Below are positions 1 to 4,008 of a stretch of 8,466 nucleotides of DNA, in pieces. The stretch's first letter is position 1. The number at the start of each line of letters is the position of its first letter. Both the position numbers and the translations under genes were made by a program. The stretch spans positions 1 through 8,466 of the forward strand of contig JAJZOC010000066.1 of the NCBI GenBank assembly GCA_021852095.1, read 5' to 3'. The notes under the pieces were generated by a model. That model worked only from the letters and a program-made list of their open reading frames with translations, did no database searches and was not told the origin of the DNA. The stretch is from a bacterium. Its GTDB lineage: Bacteria > Patescibacteriota > Microgenomatia > Levybacterales > UBA12049.

Positions 1-385
1 GGGCATGGCGGTTCAACTTCTCACTTCTTATTTCTCACTTCTAACCTCTAACCTCTGGGTGGTATACGACGACATAGATCTTCCTTTGGGAACAATGAAG
101 ATTAGATTTGGCGGCGCGTCGGCCGGACATCACGGCATTGATTCGATAATCGAAAGTTTAAAAACCGATAAATTTTGGAGATTCAGAATGGGAACCGGAT
201 TTCAAGATCAAAAATCAAAAATCAAATATCAAAAACTAAGAAACGTTGAGGATTTTGTGCTAAATAAGTTTACAGCCCCAGAGTGGGGAAAGGCGCGCGA
301 ACTTATTAAAAGGGGCTCAAAAGCAATTGAAGAAGCACTTGAGAACGGAATGGATACGGCGATGAATAGATTTAACACCAAGTAA
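1..385 (+). CDS. pth: Peptidyl-tRNA hydrolase, 3' part only (5' end outside window)
   Basis: Hydrolyses the ester bond of peptidyl-tRNAs that drop off the ribosome, recycling tRNA in the cytoplasm. The open frame runs in from the window edge (codon phase from base 2). It shows the family block WVVYDDIDLPLG, whose second Asp of DDIDL is the conserved active-site aspartate, then GGASAGHHGIDSIIE (the GxxGHxG segment), RFRMGTG, a VEDFVLNKF block and the usual C-terminal helix ending AMNRF. The N-terminal half, with the catalytic His of the GNPG...RHN region, lies upstream, so the ATG at 5 is internal and not the start. The linker before WVVYDD and the loop after RFRMGTG are both made of 7-nt-period repeats read in frame, in places that vary within the family. 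The product is probably functional, since all visible family motifs are intact. The identification is firm. Confidence 0.93.
   Translation, partial: GMAVQLLTSYFSLLTSNLWVVYDDIDLPLGTMKIRFGGASAGHHGIDSIIESLKTDKFWRFRMGTGFQDQKSKIKYQKLRNVEDFVLNKFTAPEWGKARELIKRGSKAIEEALENGMDTAMNRFNTK
16..56 (+). repeat. In-frame heptamer array inside pth (ACTTCT[C/A] units)
   Basis: Six consecutive 7-base units beginning at 16, 23, 30, 37, 44 and 51 follow the consensus ACTTCTC/A, with variants ATTTCTC and ACCTCTA. The array is almost purely pyrimidine plus A and encodes LLTSYFSLLTSNL, the linker just before the conserved WVVYDD strand of Pth. Three units make seven codons, so array length can change without breaking the frame only in steps of three units. 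Confidence 0.8.
207..241 (+). repeat. In-frame heptamer array inside pth (ATCAAAA units)
   Basis: Four units ATCAAAA, ATCAAAA, ATCAAAT, ATCAAAA and a degenerate fifth, ACTAAGA, run without a break from 207. They encode the lysine- and glutamine-rich stretch DQKSKIKYQKLR, placed in the loop between RFRMGTG and VEDFVL. A related array outside a gene lies at 5619-5653. Confidence 0.8.
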
Positions 386-388
386 AAC

Positions 389-428
389 TATTGTTACATT
401 GTTAAATTGTTAAATTGTTAAATTGTTA
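389..428 (+). repeat. Octamer array AATTGTTA after pth stop
   Basis: Five 8-base units, TATTGTTA, CATTGTTA and three times AATTGTTA, start three bases after the pth TAA codon and run to 428. Period and copy number are exact in the last three units. No inverted partner was seen nearby. A promoter for the downstream small gene might lie in this AT-rich array, but no convincing pair of hexamers can be singled out. Confidence 0.75.
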
Positions 429-436
429 TGACGAGA

Positions 437-502
437 CACCTCGGACGGTGGCAGGCTGATCCCGAGCGAAGACGAGGGAGAAGCCATGACTCCTCCGAGG
501 TG
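437..502 (+). promoter_or_regulatory. Stem-loop that covers the Shine-Dalgarno of the next gene
   Basis: CACCTCGGA (437-445) pairs perfectly with TCCGAGGTG (494-502). The right arm contains GAGGTG, the Shine-Dalgarno for the ATG at 511, spaced about 9 bases. Inside, GGCT (454-457) pairs with AGCC (482-485) and TCCC (460-463) with GGGA (476-479). Between these two stems each strand carries GA (458-459 and 480-481), which can form tandem G-A pairs. The element is far more GC-rich than its surroundings. It could be a cis-acting RNA that hides the ribosome binding site, or a palindromic repeat inserted there. The core loop GAGCGAAGACGA resembles the hairpin at 5593-5612 in reverse orientation. 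I do not recognise a known riboswitch. Confidence 0.5.
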
Positions 503-510
503 GATAAGCT

Positions 511-780
511 ATGCAGACAATTAAGCAGATTCTTAAAAATTTTAATCCTGCAGAAGATAAATATATTTCCCGCGAGTTTCAGTCGTTTGGTATGTATCTG
601 ACAGAAAGTCTTGATGATTATAAACATAAAAGTCTTTATATAAAATTGGCAAAAACAACGCATAGATCAATTTTAGAAAAAGCCCTATCCTATGTTTCGG
701 ATTCAAAGGCGAAAAATAAAGGAGCTCTTTTTATGTGGAAGCTTAAGCAATTAAAACAAAATAAGCAAATAAGCAAATAA
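511..780 (+). CDS. Small conserved protein of CPR type, unknown function
   Basis: An 89-residue soluble, very basic protein with no signal peptide or membrane segment. It is mostly predicted helix, with a lysine-rich second half (the SLYIKLAKTTHR, KALSYVSDSKAKNKG and LFMWKLKQLK blocks). I associate this pattern with small Patescibacteria-type hypothetical proteins but cannot name a function; the high positive charge would suit nucleic-acid binding, which is only an inference. ATG 511 has a good Shine-Dalgarno (GAGGTG at 497-502) that lies in the right arm of the upstream stem-loop. The last residues, KQNKQISK, and the TAA stop are encoded by the AAATAAGC octamer array, so the natural C-terminus was probably altered when the repeat arrived. 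Confidence 0.75.
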   Translation: MQTIKQILKNFNPAEDKYISREFQSFGMYLTESLDDYKHKSLYIKLAKTTHRSILEKALSYVSDSKAKNKGALFMWKLKQLKQNKQISK

Positions 781-798
781 GCAAATTTCAAATCAATA
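759..798 (+). repeat. Left inverted arm, AAATAAGC octamers
   Basis: Three perfect AAATAAGC octamers at 759, 767 and 775 are followed by AAATTTCAAATCAATA. The TAA stop of the preceding gene (778-780) lies within the third octamer. Confidence 0.75.
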
Positions 799-803
799 AG
801 AAA

Positions 804-1169
804 ATGATAAATAATACAAATAAAACAAGAGATATTCATGAAAGAATTTATGAATTTGTCTTAAAAGTTTTGAAACTACTTAGCCTTTTACCGAAAACGT
901 CTATTAATTTAATAATTCTTGATCAAGGAAGTCGTTCGGTAGCTTCGGTTGGAGCTAATGATCAAGAAGCTGATGCTTGTGAGAGTCGCAAGGATTTTAT
1001 TGCTAAATACTCTATCTCTAAAAAAGAATTAAAGGAAACAAATTATTGGTTGAGATTAGCAGGTGACATAAATTCATCATTAAAAGTAGAAATAGATAAA
1101 GAAAAACAGGAAGGCAAGGAGCTTCTTTTAATAATTAGTTCAATTATTAAAAATTCAAAAAGCAAATAA
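804..1169 (+). CDS. Four-helix-bundle protein (23S rRNA intervening-sequence / S23 type)
   Basis: A 121-residue all-helical protein. The family pattern is clear: an N-terminal helix TRDIHERIYEFVLKVLKL, then LPKT, a second helix around LDQGSRSVASVGAND, an EA...SRKDFIAKYSIS third helix and the KELKETNYWLRLAG block, ending in a lysine-rich helix. The usual QLxRSxxSIxAN core reads DQGSRSVASVGAN here. Members form pentameric bundles; they were first found inside 23S rRNA intervening sequences and also as accessory proteins (Avd) of diversity-generating retroelements. No reverse transcriptase or variable repeat is visible here. The biochemical role is unknown; nucleic-acid binding is a family-based guess. 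The ATG at 804 directly follows the left repeat arm, with only a weak AAGAAA upstream. Confidence 0.85.
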   Translation: MINNTNKTRDIHERIYEFVLKVLKLLSLLPKTSINLIILDQGSRSVASVGANDQEADACESRKDFIAKYSISKKELKETNYWLRLAGDINSSLKVEIDKEKQEGKELLLIISSIIKNSKSK

Positions 1170-1200
1170 TTGTTTATAGTATTAGAAATTTAATTATTTG
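1163..1200 (+). repeat. AT-rich inverted repeat over the stop of the four-helix-bundle gene
   Basis: CAAATAATT (1163-1171) is perfectly complementary to AATTATTTG (1192-1200) across a 20-base loop. The left half overlaps the last codons and TAA of the gene. It may be part of the flanking repeat structure or a weak transcript-end hairpin; there is no GC stem and no U-run. Confidence 0.5.
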
Positions 1201-1243
1201 AAATTGATTTGCTTATTTGTAATTTGTTTATTTGCTTATTTAA
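1201..1243 (-). repeat. Right inverted arm of the cassette
   Basis: ATTGATTTG followed by repeated TTTGCTTATTTG and TTTGTTTATTTG units, the complement of the left arm at 759-798. It ends one base before the acylphosphatase ATG. Confidence 0.65.
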
Positions 1244-1244
1244 T

Positions 1245-1535
1245 ATGACGGCTCATATTTTCATCTCCGGTTTTGTGCAGGGGGTTGGTTTTAGGCAGTT
1301 TATCAAACGGCAGGCGAGGGAATTAGGGATTACCGGTTGGGTTAGAAATACTCAAGATAATAGAGCGGAAGCGATATTTCAATCCTTAGAAAGTTCAGAA
1401 AAGTCGGCAAAAGAAAAAATTGAAAAAATGATTGCTTATTGTAGAAAGGGACCGTTTCTGGCAGAGGTAAAAGATGTTTTGGTTACTTGGGAAACTGCGC
1501 AAAACAGGTTTGAAGATTTTAAAATAAAAGCATAA
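1245..1535 (+). CDS. acyP: Acylphosphatase
   Basis: A 96-residue cytoplasmic enzyme that hydrolyses acyl phosphates to a carboxylate and phosphate. The signature FVQGVGFRQF (residues 10-19) contains the phosphate-binding loop with the catalytic Arg17, and GWVRN (31-35) contains the catalytic Asn35. The usual DGxVE after it reads DNRAE, a loss of the turn glycine outside the active site. I chose ATG 1245 over the in-frame ATG at 1209 because residues encoded before 1245 come from the repeat arm and because MTAHIFISGFVQG matches the normal N-terminus. There is no Shine-Dalgarno; the bases just upstream are entirely repeat. The gene converges on the DsbA-like gene with a five-base gap and no terminator between them. 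Confidence 0.92.
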   Translation: MTAHIFISGFVQGVGFRQFIKRQARELGITGWVRNTQDNRAEAIFQSLESSEKSAKEKIEKMIAYCRKGPFLAEVKDVLVTWETAQNRFEDFKIKA

Positions 1536-1540
1536 AGGAA

Positions 1541-2443
1541 TTATTGTTCCAAATTTGCTTTGCTAATCCAGCCGGAATTTTCCTGTCCTTGATGGTTATA
1601 AAGATAATCATGATACTGCCAAAATTTTCCCTGTTCATTGGCACAGTAGGCGCCTTCTGCCGCGGTAACAGAATCCTGTCCTAAAAATGCGTAGTTTCTG
1701 AATGCGAATTTTGCTTTTCCCGTATCTACATAATTTTTTATAATTTGTCCTTCTACATTCTTGAACCACTGCTCGCAAAACGGACATTGAAAATCCGCAA
1801 ATTCAATAATAGTTACCGGCGCATTTTTATTGCCCAATATGGGAAGATTCCCAACGCCTACAGATACTCTTGATGGAGTAGGGGTTGTAGAAATCTGGAT
1901 ATTGCTTTGGGCATAGGCTTTTTCTGTAAAAAGATTAGCTAGTGGCAGCATGCCGTTTTGAGATTTAGCCAATTCCTGATTAATCATTGTCTGAAAAACA
2001 CTGTAAGGCTGGGCACCGACAATAGGATATCCGTCAATAAAAATAGTCGGCGTTCCCGAAACGCCTGCTTTTTGTCCCGCAGCCAAATCGTTTTCTACAG
2101 CTTTTTCGTATTTGTTAGATTCCAAACAGGATTTAAATTTTGCCGGATCCATGCCTATCTGTTGAGCAATATGAAGTGCTCCTGTTGCACTGGGAGATGG
2201 TGTATTTGTCTGGTTATTTTCCAAGTATTGCACTTTTGTATAGAGCATGCCTATAAAAAATGCGGCGACAATAAGAAGAATAATCAAAATCTGCGCGTAT
2301 GGTTTTGTTGGTTTTTGGTTGCTGGTAAAAGAGGCAGATTCGATATTTGATTGAGAAACAGATTCAGTTTTAGACAAAACGGGTTTTTTAGGAACTATTT
2401 TTTTTGGTTTTCTTGTTGACTTTGTTGTTGATTTTGTTGGCAT
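1541..2443 (-). CDS. Membrane-anchored DsbA-like thiol oxidoreductase, circularly permuted
   Basis: A 300-residue protein: a lysine- and serine-rich cytoplasmic tail (1-48), one membrane segment (about 50-68), a TNTPSPSATG linker, then two halves of a DsbA-type thioredoxin fold in reversed order. Residues 89-161 (LHIAQQIGMDPAKF through the cis-Pro loop GVSGTPTIFIDG with Pro132, to GAQPYSVFQTMINQELAK) match the C-terminal half of family members. After a Pro/Thr linker, residues 192-300 (VSVGVGNLPILGNKNAPV, the CPFC site at 220-223, CANEQGKFWQYHDYLYNHQ) match the N-terminal half and stop at KANLEQ, where the other half would normally continue with LHIAQQIG. Both redox cysteines, the cis-proline and the extra Cys106 and Cys267 are kept, so the fold could still close. 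A role in disulfide formation outside the membrane is inferred. The promoter makes its mRNA leaderless. Confidence 0.85.
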   Translation of the reverse strand: MPTKSTTKSTRKPKKIVPKKPVLSKTESVSQSNIESASFTSNQKPTKPYAQILIILLIVAAFFIGMLYTKVQYLENNQTNTPSPSATGALHIAQQIGMDPAKFKSCLESNKYEKAVENDLAAGQKAGVSGTPTIFIDGYPIVGAQPYSVFQTMINQELAKSQNGMLPLANLFTEKAYAQSNIQISTTPTPSRVSVGVGNLPILGNKNAPVTIIEFADFQCPFCEQWFKNVEGQIIKNYVDTGKAKFAFRNYAFLGQDSVTAAEGAYCANEQGKFWQYHDYLYNHQGQENSGWISKANLEQ

Positions 2444-2449
2444 AGAATA

Positions 2450-2478
2450 ATTCTATAGATTTACTCTCTATTTGTCAA
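2450..2478 (-). promoter_or_regulatory. Sigma70-type promoter of the DsbA-like gene, leaderless
   Basis: On the minus strand, TTGACA (2478-2473), a 17-base spacer and TAGAAT (2455-2450) form a near-consensus promoter. Counting the last base of the -10 box as -7 puts +1 at 2443, the A of the ATG. The -35 box lies just beyond the stop of the histidine phosphatase gene. Confidence 0.75.
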
Positions 2479-3078
2479 TTAAAATTTGTCGGACGGCAGG
2501 TGGGATGCATCGGCTAATAATTCCTGTCTAACTTGATCGTTTTCAATATTGAAAATAGACACAGAGGTATTTGGCAAGGAGCCTTCATATATCTCTGTCT
2601 TACTAAGATATTTTATTAACACTCGGATTACTCCGCCATGGCTAACAATTGCTACTGTTTCTCCTTTATGTTTATTTAAGATACTGTCAAATACAGCTAT
2701 AACTCTTTTTTCAAATGTCTGATAGGATTCTCCGTTTTTTGGAGTTTTCAGAAAAAAATCTTCGGGTTTTCCAATAAAGAACTGTTCGATTTCACTCCAC
2801 GGTTTTCCTTCAAGCTGTCCAAACGATCTCTCGTTTAATCCCGCATGTGTTTTTATTTCTATGTTTATTTCTTTTTCTATATATTTTGCGGTTTTGATCG
2901 CCCGTTCCAGTTTTGACGCGTAGATTTTACTAATCCGCGAATTTTTTAGTCTCTTGGCAAGCATTTTTGCTTGCTGTATGCCTTTTTTTGATAGAGGAAT
3001 GTCGGTTTGACCCTGTACAAGACCTTTTTTGTTCCATACGGTTTCTCCATGTCTGACAAGTATCACTATAGTTCTCAT
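2479..3078 (-). CDS. Histidine phosphatase family protein (phosphoglycerate mutase-like)
   Basis: A 199-residue soluble enzyme of the two-histidine phosphatase superfamily, which forms a phospho-histidine intermediate. It has VRHGE (His10, Arg9), YASKLERAIKTA with the phosphate-binding Arg59, NERSFGQLEG with acid Glu83, and SHGG with His147. The motif spacing resembles the small GpmB, CobC and PhoE-like members. The substrate cannot be fixed from sequence and no cobalamin genes are nearby. I chose ATG 3078 over an upstream in-frame ATG at 3180, because MRTIVILVRHGE is the normal start and a promoter places transcription one base before it; the 34 extra residues would lie upstream of +1. Confidence 0.9.
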   Translation of the reverse strand: MRTIVILVRHGETVWNKKGLVQGQTDIPLSKKGIQQAKMLAKRLKNSRISKIYASKLERAIKTAKYIEKEINIEIKTHAGLNERSFGQLEGKPWSEIEQFFIGKPEDFFLKTPKNGESYQTFEKRVIAVFDSILNKHKGETVAIVSHGGVIRVLIKYLSKTEIYEGSLPNTSVSIFNIENDQVRQELLADASHLPSDKF

Positions 3079-3085
3079 AGGAATG

Positions 3086-3114
3086 ATAATATACCACTCT
3101 GCAATAATTTTCAA
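3086..3114 (-). promoter_or_regulatory. Promoter of the histidine phosphatase gene, almost leaderless
   Basis: Minus strand TTGAAA (3114-3109), a 17-base spacer and TATTAT (3091-3086). Predicted +1 is 3079, one base before the ATG at 3078. It supports the short start of this gene. Confidence 0.7.
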
Positions 3115-3128
3115 ATTTGTGTATATGT

Positions 3129-3223
3129 CTTCGAAGCATTCAAAATTATAGTCTAAACTTATTATAACTATGCCTACCATAAAATTAATGCTTCGTTAGG
3201 TATTTTGTATTTTGAATGCGAAG
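3129..3223. promoter_or_regulatory. Inverted repeats between two divergent promoters
   Basis: GCATTCAAAAT (3136-3146) is complementary to ATTTTGAATGC (3209-3219), extended by CTTC (3129-3132) and GAAG (3220-3223). CGAAGCATT (3132-3140) is also complementary to AATGCTTCG (3187-3195), so the same left segment can pair with either partner. Three copies of one motif lie upstream of both the phosphatase and the DoxX promoters and outside their predicted transcripts, which suits DNA-binding sites for a regulator. A degenerate palindromic repeat is the alternative. Confidence 0.4.
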
Positions 3224-3263
3224 AGGTATAGTGTAAAAATATAACAGGATCAAAAAACAAATA

Positions 3264-3293
3264 TTGACAAGTCTTTATAAAGAGGGATATAAA
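3264..3293 (+). promoter_or_regulatory. Promoter of the DoxX-family gene
   Basis: TTGACA (3264-3269), an 18-base spacer and TATAAA (3288-3293). Predicted start is near 3300, giving a leader of about nine bases before ATG 3309. A short TAGGA (3297-3301) could act as a weak Shine-Dalgarno if transcription starts slightly earlier. Confidence 0.65.
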
Positions 3294-3308
3294 TAGTAGG
3301 ACACTAAA

Positions 3309-3869
3309 ATGAAAAACGAAGATGCGGTAACAGAAATTCCGGAACCTAGATTATCCAAATTTCTTTTTGCCAATATTTCGTTTGCTTGGTTTTGGGCAAT
3401 AGTCCGGCTTTACGTTGGCTGGCAATGGTTTAATGCAGGTCTTGAAAAAGTTCAAAATCCTGCTTGGGTTGGGGAAAAATCAGGAACTGCACTGCATGGT
3501 TTTCTTCTCGGAGCGTTTAGTAAATCGGTAGGAGCGCATCCGGATGTACAGGGATGGTATGCCTCTTTTCTTAACGGATTTGTACTGCATAATATTGCTG
3601 TTTTTTCTTATCTTATTTCTTATGGGGAAGTTTTGGTTGGAATAGCTCTTATTTTGGGAATTTTCACAGGCATAGCGGCGTTTTTCGGAGCTTTTATGAA
3701 CATGAATTATCTTTTGGCAGGTACAGTCAGTATAAACCCGATATTGTTTCTGCTGGAGCTTTTTCTCATTCTTGCCTGGAGGGTTGCCGGCTGGTGGGGT
3801 TTGGACAGATTTTTATTGCCCATCCTGGGCACTCCTTGGAAAGCCGGAAAACTTTTTAAGTCCAAATAA
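3309..3869 (+). CDS. DoxX-family integral membrane protein
   Basis: A 186-residue protein with four likely membrane segments: about 24-44 (WFWAIVRLYVGWQWFNAG), 93-116, 118-138 and 143-162. The first helix continues into GLEKVQNPAW, the loop typical of DoxX/DoxD-like proteins, and the second starts with YGEVLVGIALILG, a typical family block. Residues 45-92 form an outward or inward loop with GAHPDVQGWYASFLNG. Family members include the DoxD subunit of archaeal thiosulfate:quinone oxidoreductase and proteins linked to redox stress and membrane quinones. No DoxA-like partner lies nearby, so the reaction here is unknown. It has its own promoter and is divergent from the phosphatase gene. Confidence 0.85.
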   Translation: MKNEDAVTEIPEPRLSKFLFANISFAWFWAIVRLYVGWQWFNAGLEKVQNPAWVGEKSGTALHGFLLGAFSKSVGAHPDVQGWYASFLNGFVLHNIAVFSYLISYGEVLVGIALILGIFTGIAAFFGAFMNMNYLLAGTVSINPILFLLELFLILAWRVAGWWGLDRFLLPILGTPWKAGKLFKSK

Positions 3870-3890
3870 CCGAGAATAGATATCTAATTT

Positions 3891-3939
3891 CCAAATATCT
3901 GTTGATATGGTTACTACGAATATATCAGTATATTTGTAG
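3891..3939 (+). repeat. Two AT-rich hairpins after the DoxX gene
   Basis: ATATC (3895-3899) can pair with GATAT (3904-3908). CTACGAATATA (3914-3924) pairs with TATATTTGTAG (3929-3939) over a four-base loop, with one G-T pair. There is no U-run directly after, so it is at best a weak terminator for the DoxX transcript or a palindromic protein site upstream of the next gene. Confidence 0.4.
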
Positions 3940-3968
3940 CAGATCTTCAAAAAGGCATAAATTCTTTT

Positions 3969-3998
3969 TTGGCAAAGTTTAAAATCTTAGTATATAAT
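3969..3998 (+). promoter_or_regulatory. Promoter of the 524-residue membrane protein gene
   Basis: TTGGCA (3969-3974), an 18-base spacer and a perfect TATAAT (3993-3998). Predicted +1 is about 4005, four bases before ATG 4009, so the mRNA is effectively leaderless. Confidence 0.7.
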
Positions 3999-4008
3999 AC
4001 CCCAATAT

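Larger units (their letters stand above)
759..1243. mobile_element. Candidate cassette: four-helix-bundle gene between inverted repeat arms
   Basis: The left arm has three AAATAAGC octamers (759-782) and then CAAATCAAT (789-797). The right arm carries the complement, ATTGATTTG (1203-1211), followed by copies of ATTTGCTT-like units up to 1243. The arms enclose only the four-helix-bundle gene. The left arm supplies the stop codon of the gene before it and the right arm ends one base before the ATG of acylphosphatase. The same arm sequences, including CAAATCAAT, occur as a pair without a gene at 6072-6223. No transposase is present, so mobility would need help in trans. That it is a mobile unit is an inference from the repeated architecture. 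Confidence 0.45.

Noticed and set aside
389..428. CRISPR array in the octamer and heptamer repeats
   Set aside because: Units are 7-8 bases with no spacers and there are no cas genes.
430..510. tRNA or known riboswitch at the GC-rich stem-loop
   Set aside because: No T-arm GGTTC-like sequence, no 7-bp acceptor with CCA end, and no match to riboswitch cores that I can recall. Kept only as an unclassified structured element.
428..604. Plus-strand frame from ATG 428 reading MTRHLGRWQADPERRRG and onward
   Set aside because: It overlaps the stem-loop and the 511 gene in another frame; it is arginine-rich only because the hairpin is GC-rich.
418..663. Minus-strand open frame of 81 codons
   Set aside because: It runs antisense to the 511 gene and across the GC hairpin; it has no family-like pattern and no ribosome site. 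The plus-strand gene explains the region.
804..1169. Diversity-generating retroelement accessory protein (Avd)
   Set aside because: No reverse transcriptase, template repeat or variable repeat in the window; only the shared four-helix-bundle fold supports it.
1958..2350. Plus-strand open frame of 130 codons
   Set aside because: Antisense to the DsbA-like gene, cysteine-rich by chance, with no recognisable motifs.
3079..3180. N-terminal extension of the histidine phosphatase from ATG 3180
   Set aside because: It would lie upstream of the predicted transcription start, and family members begin directly before the VRHGE strand.
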